Assembly: GCF_000282475.1 (NCBI RefSeq) | Contig: NZ_AKJF01000027.1 | Span: forward strand, 1 to 32,217 | Length of the DNA stretch: 32,217 bases | Reading direction: 5' to 3' | Origin: Pseudomonas sp. GM78 | GTDB taxonomy: Bacteria; Pseudomonadota; Gammaproteobacteria; Pseudomonadales; Pseudomonadaceae | Shown here: piece by piece, positions 7,892 through 15,253 of the stretch | How positions within the stretch are numbered: the stretch's first letter is position 1 | How the letters are laid out: each line of letters starts with the position of its first letter | Notes under the pieces: generated by a model | Told to the model about the DNA's origin: nothing | Seen by the model: the letters and a program-made list of their open reading frames with translations, nothing else | Databases searched by the model: none | Made by a program: the position numbers and the translations under genes

Positions 7892-8751
7892 GATTTGAAC
7901 TCCGGAATGTCTGGCTTCGCACCCCATGCGCAGAATCCCGCACCCTCCGCCGGAAACTGCCGAGGTTGGTGGGTTGCATCATTTTCTGGAGAGATCAGGC
8001 TGACCCCTGTCGAGTATTCGTATGTCATGCCGTCAGGTCCCTCGAAATAAAGGAACATCGCGCCCGAGGTGGGGTGGCGGCCCGGACCAAAGAGGATGCG
8101 TATGCCCCGCTCAACCAGGAAGTAATAGGCACGCATCAAGTCATCGACGGACTCCACCTGGTGGTTGATGTGTTGCACGCCGGGATGGGACGAAGGGAAC
8201 AAGGCGATCTTGTGATGGATTTCGTCGATACGCAGCAGTGGCGCCTCGCCAATTCGGTCACTAACCCTGGCGTTTGCCAGCTGAGTCCAGAACAGTTCAT
8301 CACGCCGGGCATTCATGGTGCGCAAGCCAATGTGGCTGAAACCGGTGATGCCGGCATCGCGACTAGGGAAATAGCGTCGCCCGCTTGCCTGGGGACGCAA
8401 GACCAGCTCGATGTTGTTGCCGCTGGGATCCTTGAAGCGAATGAAGTCGTCTACATAACGCACTTCAGCGTCTGCACGCGACCCATGCTGCACGCTGTAT
8501 TCATTACGCTCCAGCAAGACTGCCGCGTCCTCGAGGTCTTGGGCAGTCCTTACTTCGAATGCCGTCGTGGTTTCTTGCGGGTCACCCTCGTAGTAGCAAA
8601 GCGTATGGTCGCGACTGTCCGATCGGAAGTAGACCGCACCATTGGCTTCGCGGGCGATCTGCAATCCGAGAACCTGGGTGGCGTAGCGACGTGCCTCGTC
8701 CAGATTCGCGGTTCCCAGCCGAACGTATCGAATGTCATGCAGGTTGATCAT
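7888..8751 (-). CDS. dhbA: 2,3-dihydroxybenzoate 3,4-dioxygenase-type extradiol dioxygenase
   Basis: 287-residue type I extradiol dioxygenase with two VOC repeats. The C-terminal repeat has the full iron-binding set: H140 (GFSHIG), H194 (VQHIN) and E245 (YEYS), plus H226 and Y235 at second-sphere positions. The overall type matches CmtC (2,3-dihydroxy-p-cumate 3,4-dioxygenase) and DhbA of Pseudomonas reinekei MT1, whose product still carries the carboxylate. The next gene encodes the matching decarboxylase, overlapping by 4 bases. ATG 8751 is chosen because it gives the normal VOC start (MINLHDIRYVRLG); the frame extends to 8820 without support. Substrate by context: 2,3-dihydroxybenzoate; a 4-alkyl derivative is less likely since no hydrolase gene is present. 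Confidence 0.85.
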   Translation of the reverse strand: MINLHDIRYVRLGTANLDEARRYATQVLGLQIAREANGAVYFRSDSRDHTLCYYEGDPQETTTAFEVRTAQDLEDAAVLLERNEYSVQHGSRADAEVRYVDDFIRFKDPSGNNIELVLRPQASGRRYFPSRDAGITGFSHIGLRTMNARRDELFWTQLANARVSDRIGEAPLLRIDEIHHKIALFPSSHPGVQHINHQVESVDDLMRAYYFLVERGIRILFGPGRHPTSGAMFLYFEGPDGMTYEYSTGVSLISPENDATHQPRQFPAEGAGFCAWGAKPDIPEFKS

Positions 8752-8838
8752 GAGGGATGTCCTCTTATTTATAGTTGTCTGGGACTCATCTTCCCGTCGC
8801 CCGATGGATAAAAGAAGCAAATATTAGTTATTCGCACT

Positions 8839-8859
8839 ATCTGAAATCGTTATACAGAT
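8839..8859. promoter_or_regulatory. Dyad upstream of dhbA (possible operator)
   Basis: A 21-base segment has 5-base inverted arms (ATCTG / CAGAT) separated by 11 bases, about 90 bases before the dhbA start and inside the only non-coding stretch that can hold the operon promoter. I could not find a convincing -35/-10 pair. The short arms make chance possible. Confidence 0.25.
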
Positions 8860-8888
8860 GCCGACATCAAACTCCGATTTTCAAACGC

Positions 8889-8920
8889 AAAAAAAAGCCC
8901 CGTATCAGTAGATACGGGGC
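8889..8920 (-). terminator. Rho-independent terminator after the MFS gene
   Basis: A perfect 10-bp stem (8897-8906 with 8911-8920) with a 4-base loop is followed on the minus strand by eight T residues. It lies 24 bases after the MFS stop codon and separates the porin/MFS unit from the dhb operon promoter. Confidence 0.93.
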
Positions 8921-8943
8921 GGTATTAGGACCAACGAATCAGT

Positions 8944-10179
8944 TCACCCGATTGCCTCCTTGGCAATGTCTGCATTGGCGGACTGCGTACTCACCTCGCT
9001 CACTGTTTTGTTCCTTGGCATGGAGATCACAAACAATGCGGAGATGACGTAGAACCCGGCGCACACCATCAGTCCCGCCGCCAGGCTATAAAAGCTGGCA
9101 ATGCCACTGAGCAGCACGGGGGCAAAAGCCGCCAGGCCTCGGCCCACGTTGAAACAGAAGCCCGCCCCAAGCGTTCGCACCCGGATGGGGTACATCTCGC
9201 TGAAGTAAGAGCCGAACAACCCGGCGAATACCATGAAAAATGCGTACCCCGCCCCTATCCAGATCAGCGATTGGGTCTGGGTGGTATAGACATAGACCAG
9301 CGCCATCATGGATGTCAGCAACAGCGATATGACAATCGTAAGCCGCTTGCCAATGCGGTCGGCGATGAAGCCGAATACGTTCAGGCCAAAGAAATTCCCG
9401 AGATGCAATACCGCCATAAAGCTGGTCATCGACGCCAGACTCAAGCCACGGTCCTGTATCAGGTAGGTGGGCAGCCACGTGCTGACGCCCCACGAACCAA
9501 GCAACGCAAAGCTGGCTGCAAGAGACCCCAGCAGGGTGTAACGAAGTAACTCAGGCGAAAAAATCTCCTTGACCGATATCCGCTGCGCAGCAGTGCCCTG
9601 AGTAACGCGTTGAGCTTTCCAGGCCGGCGATTCCGGAATCAGAAAATACACATAAATAATCGGCAGTATCACCGAGGCGCCGGACACAAAAAACATCAAA
9701 CGCCATTCCGGCAGCATGAACTTTGCCGCCAGGGCAGCGGCGATGGCGCCAACCGGGAAGGCACTGATCACGAAGGATATGGCCCTGGCGCGCTGCTTGG
9801 GCGGCCACGTTTCAACGATATAAGCCGAGAGGATTGTCCATACCCCACCGAGCCCAAGACCCGAGATAAACCTCAGGCCCATCAGTACGTAGAGATCATG
9901 GGCGAATGCAAAGACGCACGTCAGTGCACCGAAGATCGCCAGCGATGCAATCAGTGCCTTGCGCCGGCCGAAGTTGTCGGAGTACCAGCCTGTGGCAACT
10001 CCGCTGACACCAATACCCAACAATGTAGCGCTAGCCAGCGCACCCACCTCGTGGAGGCTGAAACCCAGGTCCTGGCGGATAACGGGCAGTGCGAGCGTTA
10101 GCAGAATGATCTCCATTGCATCAAAAAGGTACGCAATGAATCCACCGATCAGTACGTGCCACTTGGATATTCCAGTCAT
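8944..10179 (-). CDS. MFS transporter, aromatic acid/metabolite:H+ symporter-like
   Basis: 411-residue inner-membrane carrier with about 12 hydrophobic segments. The loop between helices 2 and 3 carries the MFS signature (GWYSDNFGRRKALI). The N-terminal DAMEIILLTLALP resembles the conserved helix-1 motif of the aromatic acid:H+ symporter branch (DGFDxxxxxxxxP type), with DAME in place of DGFD. AGGTGA lies about 6 bases before the ATG. It follows the porin gene, with the terminator right after it, so the two are probably one uptake unit. By position it could serve either ring-cleavage pathway; co-direction with the 11399-14906 operon favours that one. Substrate not identified. Confidence 0.87.
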   Translation of the reverse strand: MTGISKWHVLIGGFIAYLFDAMEIILLTLALPVIRQDLGFSLHEVGALASATLLGIGVSGVATGWYSDNFGRRKALIASLAIFGALTCVFAFAHDLYVLMGLRFISGLGLGGVWTILSAYIVETWPPKQRARAISFVISAFPVGAIAAALAAKFMLPEWRLMFFVSGASVILPIIYVYFLIPESPAWKAQRVTQGTAAQRISVKEIFSPELLRYTLLGSLAASFALLGSWGVSTWLPTYLIQDRGLSLASMTSFMAVLHLGNFFGLNVFGFIADRIGKRLTIVISLLLTSMMALVYVYTTQTQSLIWIGAGYAFFMVFAGLFGSYFSEMYPIRVRTLGAGFCFNVGRGLAAFAPVLLSGIASFYSLAAGLMVCAGFYVISALFVISMPRNKTVSEVSTQSANADIAKEAIG

Positions 10180-10265
10180 GGTTTCACCTGATTTTAATTA
10201 TTGGACAGTGATATTCGTTCGATGGGCCGCCACGTTCTTATGACTTCCCATCAAGGACGCGACGT

Positions 10266-11225
10266 TCAGAATCGGTAAACAGCCTGCAGCCAGATGCGAT
10301 CACCTTCAGCTCGGTTCTCTACCATCGTCTCGTGCTGCCATTTCATGACAAACCCGATTGCCGGGGTCTGGTATTTGATCGCGGGGCCTATAGCGGCGAC
10401 TTGACCACGGTTACCATCCAAGTAGGTCTGGCCATTCTTTTCATCGTCGCTGAGCTGCTTGTACAAGTAGCCGTTCACGCCTACCTGCCATTCGCGGGTG
10501 ATGTTGTAGCCGATGTTGTAGTCGGCGTTGAACTCACGGCCAGAGCGATAGTTGGTTTCGGAGTTCTCGCCATTGATCATGTAGATGAGCTTGGCGCTGA
10601 CCTCCAGATTCTCCAGCGGATAGGCGGTAAAGGAATACCAGGGCCCGTAAGCCCACGTGTTTCGACCGGGGTTGAAAAGGCGGTCCTTGTCATAGGACCC
10701 GATGGGCGCAAACACATCCAGACCGAGTAACTGGTGGTACCGCGGAGAGCTCCACCCCAATACAAAAGGAACCACCGTCAGATCGCCGGCACCTTCTTGA
10801 TGGTCGCTGCGATGAATCCGACCGGCAGGCGTATCGACATCAAAACTGATGTCACCCTTGATCAAGGGCAAGGCAAGGCGACTGGCCAGTTTGGCTCCCA
10901 ATATCGTGAAGTCCTGATAGACATAATCCACTCGAATCGACAGTGCCTGAACATTAAGGTCGAAGTTGTGGATGCCTTGTTTCTTGTCGCCATCGCCGTC
11001 CAGCGTCTTGTTCGCACTGTAGTCGGATAAGTAAAAGAACTCGGTAAAGCCTGGCGGTGGCATCTTTCCCGCACCGACCGTATTCACACCCAGTGGGTAT
11101 GAACTGCCGCCGCCCTCTGTTGCCTGGGCCAGCGGAACGCAAAGAAGGCCGACGCAGAGGGAACAGATCCAGGCGCTTGTCGCGCGCAGAGCATTTGATC
11201 TTGGTGTGCTCATCTCATGTACCAT
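10266..11225 (-). CDS. Outer-membrane transporter, phenol-degradation MetA/SphA type
   Basis: About 319 residues with a Sec signal peptide (hydrophobic WICSLCVGLLCVPLAQA, probable cleavage AQA/TEGG) and a C-terminal phenylalanine (AVYRF) typical of outer-membrane beta-barrels. Alternating polar and aromatic strands fill the rest. The family (phenol MetA-pathway outer-membrane proteins, SphA-like) is commonly found in aromatic catabolic clusters and is thought to take up hydrophobic substrates. Two in-frame ATGs (11225, 11213) are possible, and neither has a good ribosome-binding site. It is separated from the FAH gene by about 170 bases containing a hairpin, so it likely has its own promoter and is co-transcribed with the MFS gene. 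Confidence 0.8.
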   Translation of the reverse strand: MVHEMSTPRSNALRATSAWICSLCVGLLCVPLAQATEGGGSSYPLGVNTVGAGKMPPPGFTEFFYLSDYSANKTLDGDGDKKQGIHNFDLNVQALSIRVDYVYQDFTILGAKLASRLALPLIKGDISFDVDTPAGRIHRSDHQEGAGDLTVVPFVLGWSSPRYHQLLGLDVFAPIGSYDKDRLFNPGRNTWAYGPWYSFTAYPLENLEVSAKLIYMINGENSETNYRSGREFNADYNIGYNITREWQVGVNGYLYKQLSDDEKNGQTYLDGNRGQVAAIGPAIKYQTPAIGFVMKWQHETMVENRAEGDRIWLQAVYRF

Positions 11226-11348
11226 TATTATTTTTGTATGATGGAGGAGAGTTTTTTTTGCAGCTTTCAGTGCTGGCGTTACTGAAAGGCGACTGGCAAA
11301 TTTCAGGCGCAGCGAAGCACACCGTCATTTGTCAGGACGCTGCAAACA

Positions 11349-11363
11349 GTTGAGTTATTCAAC
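11349..11363. promoter_or_regulatory. 15-bp dyad of T-N11-A form upstream of the porin
   Basis: GTTGAGTTATTCAAC has 5-base inverted arms and fits the T-N11-A pattern of LysR-type regulator boxes. It lies about 124 bases before the porin start, in the gap after the FAH terminator hairpin. The match is to a loose consensus and no LysR gene is in the window. Confidence 0.3.
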
Positions 11364-11386
11364 GGCCGGGCATTGATTGCCCGGCC
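11364..11386 (-). terminator. GC-rich hairpin after the FAH gene
   Basis: A perfect 9-bp stem (GGCCGGGCA / TGCCCGGCC) with a 5-base loop lies 12 bases after the FAH stop. It lacks a strong T-tract, so it may slow or only partly end transcription before the porin gene. Confidence 0.6.
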
Positions 11387-11398
11387 CTCAGCAAGGTG

Positions 11399-12352
11399 TT
11401 ACCGAATAGTGGTTTCCAGCTCGCCGAGCCCTTCGATGCAGACTTTCAATACATCGCCGCGGTCCAGGAATGTGTGGCTTTCCATGCCCACGCCCGCCGG
11501 TGTTCCCGTCAACAGAACATCACCGGGAAACAGATCGATGGTCTGGCTCAGATAGGAAATCTGCTCTGCAATGCCGTACATATGGTTGCGGGTATTGGAA
11601 TCCTGTACCCACACACCATTCCTCGACAGCTTGATATCCAGGTTCTCAGGATCTTTGACAAATTGTGCCGGCGTCAGGTACGGGCCCAGCGGGCAAGAAC
11701 CCGTGAAGCATTTGTGGCCAATCCAGTCGAAGCGAAACGGCGAGCTGGGGTCGACTTGCTCGCGACGCAGTCGATCACGTGCGGACAGGTCATTGGCGCA
11801 GGTGTAACCCGCCACATAGTCGAGCGCCTCTTCAATGGAGACACGCGATGCTCGCTTGCCAATCACCACCGCCAACTCGGCTTCCCAATCGAGCATGCGG
11901 ACACCTGCCGGAAAGTCTACCGCTTGCTTGTGTGCGACCAGACTACCGCGGCCAGGCTTGATGAAATGCCAGGGAGCAATGCCCTCGCTGCGCGGATCCA
12001 GCGACAGTTTCATGTTGAACGCACGGGCCATGGCTTCGACATGGTCTCGATAGTTTGCTCCCGCGCAATAGATCGTGCCTGGACGTTCCAGAAAAGGAGC
12101 AAAGTGCAATGTGGCTAGATCAAGCCGTTGCGATTCATAGAGCGCTGGCGCTTCAAACACTGCCATTGCAAGCTTTTGCAGCTGTGGATTGGACGTCTCC
12201 CAGCGCTCGAGCAATGCATCGACGGAAACTGCCGGCAATTCAAGGCCGGTCTTGGCCACAAGCTGACCAAGATCATAGGCGTATTCGCCAACCAGCAGGC
12301 CGGTAGCGTTTGACTGGACATCCGTCCGATAGGTGAAAAGCTGATACTTCAT
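11399..12352 (-). CDS. Fumarylacetoacetate hydrolase family protein
   Basis: 317-residue FAH-fold enzyme. The metal-binding acidic motif is present (LDWEAELAVVIG, with the downstream aspartate in CANDLSARD), together with the family C-terminal segment PGDVLLTGTPAGVG. FAH enzymes cleave C-C bonds in 1,3-diketo acids, or isomerise and decarboxylate ring-fission products. Start 12352 is supported by family length and the N-terminus MKYQLFTY; GGTGA lies upstream. It closes the operon that also encodes an extradiol dioxygenase, like the DntD/DntG pair of the 2,4-dinitrotoluene pathway. It probably acts on the ring-fission product. The exact reaction is inferred, not shown. Confidence 0.85.
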   Translation of the reverse strand: MKYQLFTYRTDVQSNATGLLVGEYAYDLGQLVAKTGLELPAVSVDALLERWETSNPQLQKLAMAVFEAPALYESQRLDLATLHFAPFLERPGTIYCAGANYRDHVEAMARAFNMKLSLDPRSEGIAPWHFIKPGRGSLVAHKQAVDFPAGVRMLDWEAELAVVIGKRASRVSIEEALDYVAGYTCANDLSARDRLRREQVDPSSPFRFDWIGHKCFTGSCPLGPYLTPAQFVKDPENLDIKLSRNGVWVQDSNTRNHMYGIAEQISYLSQTIDLFPGDVLLTGTPAGVGMESHTFLDRGDVLKVCIEGLGELETTIR

Positions 12353-12362
12353 GGGGTCACCA

Positions 12363-12740
12363 TCACAGGAGCGAAAAGCGTTGGTTGGAAAAGCTGACGT
12401 GGAGCGTGAGGCCGCCTTCCATGAGCAGCCACTTGCGCACATCCACGTCATAAACGCCGTGGGCGATAAAGGGATCTGACTGGACGATGCGCAGTGCTTC
12501 GGCATGATCCGCCGCACGCAAAATGCTCATACCCCCCAGCTGACCGGGAAGGGTCTGATCCGAGACAAAGGGCCCGGAAGCGAACAACTCGCCGCGTTGC
12601 TGCGCGAGAATCGCCCACTTCAAGTGGGCGTCCAGCAGCTCTGGTACGCGGGTCAGGTCCCGTGGCGTACGCATGACCACGAACAGCGGCTTGTTCAACA
12701 TCCCTGCCAACAGTTCCTTGGTCGTAGAGCTATCACTCAT
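12363..12740 (-). CDS. YciI-like small protein
   Basis: 125 residues with the YciI/dimeric alpha-beta barrel pattern: an N-terminal strand (LFVVMRTP), a helix with His (AHLKWA), GELFASGPF, GGMSILRA, and a C-terminal DPF..GVYDVDVRKW. YciI relatives include chloromuconolactone dehalogenase/isomerase-like enzymes (TftG) and many proteins of unknown role in aromatic clusters. Two adjacent ATGs (12743, 12740) are possible. The gene overlaps the dioxygenase stop by about 8 bases and ends 10 bases before the FAH gene, so it is translated with them. It may isomerise or dehydrate a pathway intermediate; this is inferred only from context. Confidence 0.8.
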   Translation of the reverse strand: MSDSSTTKELLAGMLNKPLFVVMRTPRDLTRVPELLDAHLKWAILAQQRGELFASGPFVSDQTLPGQLGGMSILRAADHAEALRIVQSDPFIAHGVYDVDVRKWLLMEGGLTLHVSFSNQRFSLL

Positions 12741-13665
12741 CATGCGCCGCCTCGAAGTTTTGAATGAAGGCTTCAGGCGGTGGATTGGTTGCCCACACGG
12801 CGATCACGTCTTTGGGCTCGCCGTCGATAGCCAGCCATTCGCTGTCGTCTTCGGGAATGACATCGATGTCCCAGAAGTATTCGACCATGCTGTCCCAAGG
12901 GTCGCGGATGTAGTGAAAGTAGTTGGAGCCGGCCACGTGTCGACCCAGGCCAAATGCGCTTGCATAACCCAGGCTCATCAGGTGTTGAGCGCCCAACTGG
13001 ATCTCATCGATATCCATCACTTCGAAACTGAGATGATGTAGGCCACTATGGCTGCTCTTTGCCAGGCCCAACACATGGTGATCACCACCACAGCCACAGC
13101 GCAGAAAGGCGATCTTGTCCCCCGCGCGATCAGAGACTTTCATCCCCAGCACCCGGGTATAGAAGTCGATCGAACGATCCACATCAGGGGTGAACTTGAT
13201 CAAGTGGCCCAGGCGCAAAGGCGTCACTCGGCGCAACTTCGAGGCCGGTGTGCAGCCGCGCTGACCGATGCGACGGTAACGGCCCGGGGTGTTCAACTCT
13301 GGCGTCGGCAAAGTCGCTACCGGCATGGAATCGGCGTCGGTGACGTGAACCCAATCTCCGGACGGGTCACGAAACCACAATCCGTCCTGCCCGATATCAA
13401 ACGGTGCCGGATGGATGACCACACCGTGGTAGCTGAGGTTTTCCCGAATCGTCTGCAGGCCCTCAGCATCGGTACCAAACGAGATATAACTCAGGCGCTT
13501 TGTGGTGCCGGGCATCAGTCGCACTTGATCCTGGGCTCGCCCTTTACAGCGCAACACCAAATGATCACCTGCCATGCGGGCTTCGAGCCCGACAGCTTCG
13601 TAGAAGGAGCGACCTACTTCCAGATCCGGAACAGTCATGCCTACGTGTTGTAGAGAACGAATCAT
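12733..13665 (-). CDS. Extradiol ring-cleavage dioxygenase (VOC family)
   Basis: 310-residue type I extradiol dioxygenase with two VOC repeats. The iron-binding set is intact: H154 (LGHLIKF), H211 (LHHLSFE) and E262 (SMVEYFW), with H243 and Y249 nearby. It is clearly different from the dhbA product and carries a longer linker between the repeats and an extended C-terminus (about 45 residues after E262). AAAGGAGC lies 8 bases before the ATG. It sits between NIPSNAP and YciI genes in a tightly packed operon with a FAH-family hydrolase. That pairing resembles trihydroxytoluene-type (DntD/DntG) chemistry more than classical catechol cleavage. Substrate unknown. Confidence 0.88.
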   Translation of the reverse strand: MIRSLQHVGMTVPDLEVGRSFYEAVGLEARMAGDHLVLRCKGRAQDQVRLMPGTTKRLSYISFGTDAEGLQTIRENLSYHGVVIHPAPFDIGQDGLWFRDPSGDWVHVTDADSMPVATLPTPELNTPGRYRRIGQRGCTPASKLRRVTPLRLGHLIKFTPDVDRSIDFYTRVLGMKVSDRAGDKIAFLRCGCGGDHHVLGLAKSSHSGLHHLSFEVMDIDEIQLGAQHLMSLGYASAFGLGRHVAGSNYFHYIRDPWDSMVEYFWDIDVIPEDDSEWLAIDGEPKDVIAVWATNPPPEAFIQNFEAAHDE

Positions 13666-13680
13666 CTTGGACGCTCCTTT

Positions 13681-13995
13681 TTAACGAATAGGGGAAAAGG
13701 GTGCGGCGCTCAAAAGTTCCACCTGTTGGGCAACCACCAGATGGCCGTTCTTGCCTAGGAACGTACGCCATCTTGGATCACTGGACAGCGCCGCTCGGCG
13801 TTGGGCACGGTCATCAAAGCTGGAATATCCCCACAACTGAATGACCCGATTGATGTCCCCCGTTTCCGGCTTGAAATAACCGATCAGGTTGCCCAGTGCC
13901 TCGCCCTGAAGTGGGAGTCCCTCCTCCTCGTAAGCACGTAGGAATTCGTGCAAGGCGCCAGGCTTGAGTTGATAGGTACGTTGTTCAATCAGCAT
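13681..13995 (-). CDS. NIPSNAP family protein
   Basis: 104-residue single ferredoxin-like (dimeric alpha-beta barrel) domain with NIPSNAP-type features: an opening IEQRTYQLKPG, the middle IGYFKPETGDINRVIQLWGYSSFDDRAQRR, and a WRTF segment. The molecular role of these proteins is not established; they often sit in catabolic operons. The gene overlaps the upstream dehydrogenase by 7 bases and ends 15 bases before the dioxygenase start. It is clearly part of the same transcript. It could be a small accessory or isomerase-like component. Confidence 0.8.
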   Translation of the reverse strand: MLIEQRTYQLKPGALHEFLRAYEEEGLPLQGEALGNLIGYFKPETGDINRVIQLWGYSSFDDRAQRRAALSSDPRWRTFLGKNGHLVVAQQVELLSAAPFSPIR

Positions 13996-14906
13996 GTTGT
14001 TTTCTCTTTTTTGGAAGGTGCCTGGGAGTCGGCTTTGGAGTCGGCTTCGATCAACTTGATCACTGCCGAGATATCTTCTTCACCGATGCCTTCTTCAATA
14101 GCCCTTAGAAAGTAGGGCTTGGCGGAATTGAACAAAGGCGCGGCGCTACCGAGTTCCTCGGACAGCTCACTGGCCATGTCGATGTACTTTTCCAGCGTGG
14201 CAAAAGGTCCTGGTGCCGGCAGGAAATGACGATCAGCCATCATCGGTGCTCTTGCGCTGAACATCGTTGAACCACCCGCGCTTTGGCGAATCACCTCAAC
14301 CACCTGCTGTGCGCTGAACCCCGCTTTCACGCCGAGGTTTAGCGCCTCAGCTGCGGCCAAGGTGTGAATAGTCACCAGATAGTTGGCGATCAATTTCATC
14401 GCGACTGCGCACCCAAACCCACCGATGTGGAACTGGATGTCGGCGATCGCATCGAGCACTGGCTTGCAGTGCTCCACCAAGTCAGGATCACCACCCAGAA
14501 ACAAGGAAGCCTTGCGTTGGGAAACCATTGATGGAGTACCACTGACCTCCGCTTCCAACACCCGCGCACCACGTTGCCCGATACGCTGAGCCATTCGTTG
14601 CTTGAAGGCTTTGTGATAGGTGCCGATCTCGATGAGCGTGTGCTGCGGCCCTATGGACTGAAGCAGGCCATCAGGCCCCTCCATGATTTCCATGTGGGCC
14701 ACTTCGCTGGGCAGGCAAGTGAGGATGAAGTTTGATTGCGCCGCTACGGCGGCAGGGCTTTCGAGCGCGATGCCGCCCTGACGGATGAAGGCCTCGCGAT
14801 CTCGACGTCGGTAACCGACAACGCGAAATCCGGCCGCAAGCAGGTTGGTTGCGATAGGAAGGCCAAGCTGGCCGATTCCCACCATACCGATGGTTATCAC
14901 AGGCAT
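13989..14906 (-). CDS. NAD(P)-dependent dehydrogenase, 3-hydroxyisobutyrate dehydrogenase family
   Basis: 305-residue beta-hydroxyacid dehydrogenase. An N-terminal Rossmann motif (MVGIGQLGLPIA), the substrate-binding EVSGTPS segment and the catalytic lysine K171 (AVAMKLIAN) are present, and the C-terminus ends in a lysine/serine-rich tail. The GIGQLG in place of the usual GLGxMG, and EVSGTP in place of DAPVSGG, place it away from the well-known HIBADH or tartronate semialdehyde reductase groups. It is the first gene of the second ring-cleavage operon, with AGAGG upstream. It may oxidise a hydroxy-acid intermediate or reduce an aldehyde product. It is not the same as the ltnD gene at 28874-29779. 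Confidence 0.85.
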   Translation of the reverse strand: MPVITIGMVGIGQLGLPIATNLLAAGFRVVGYRRRDREAFIRQGGIALESPAAVAAQSNFILTCLPSEVAHMEIMEGPDGLLQSIGPQHTLIEIGTYHKAFKQRMAQRIGQRGARVLEAEVSGTPSMVSQRKASLFLGGDPDLVEHCKPVLDAIADIQFHIGGFGCAVAMKLIANYLVTIHTLAAAEALNLGVKAGFSAQQVVEVIRQSAGGSTMFSARAPMMADRHFLPAPGPFATLEKYIDMASELSEELGSAAPLFNSAKPYFLRAIEEGIGEEDISAVIKLIEADSKADSQAPSKKEKTTC

Positions 14907-15208
14907 TTTTCGCCTCTCTTGTTGTTGTTCTTTTATGCAAAGCTTGAAGCTCGGCTAGGCGCTAACCTAGGCGCAGCCGGGTTTTGGAGCAAACAGCTCG
15001 AGTTATGAATAAGTAGAAGCTAGCGTTATACAAAGGGGGCGAAGTGGGCGGGATGCCTCAGCTAAAAGACTGGGAGTCCATGCAGAATGCGAGAGGTCGG
15101 TAGTCGATCTGAGGCTATTGATGATTTGATGACGAAGCAGAATTGAGAAAATGCAGCACGCGGCAGCTCTCTTCACCGTGCTCACCCACCAAAATGAGAT
15201 GAATTCGA
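14907..15208. other. Non-coding upstream region of the second ring-cleavage operon
   Basis: No gene found. It must contain the promoter for the minus-strand operon starting at 14906. The only pattern seen is a 7-base direct repeat TAGGCGC at 14956-14962 and 14968-14974 (12-base period), inside a weak CGGCT/AGCCG dyad. Confidence 0.4.
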
Positions 15209-15243
15209 CCTATAGGGGCTGACGCAGGCTGCGATACTTTTTT
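15209..15243. repeat. REP-like element
   Basis: The segment reading CCTATAGGGGCTGACGCAGG and onward into GCTGCGATACTTTT closely resembles the Pseudomonas intergenic REP unit (CCTGTAGGAGCTGC..AGGCTGCGATCTTTT type, from memory). It lies just after the decayed succinyltransferase gene, a typical 3'-end location. The assignment is by remembered similarity, without a search. Confidence 0.5.
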
Positions 15244-15253
15244 CGTAAGCTAT

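Noticed and set aside
14956-14974. TAGGCGC direct repeat
   Set aside because: Only two 7-base copies; kept as a note on the upstream region, not enough for a named site.
15003-15185. Short 60-codon minus-strand frame
   Set aside because: No ribosome-binding site, no similarity noticed; lies in the upstream region of an operon.
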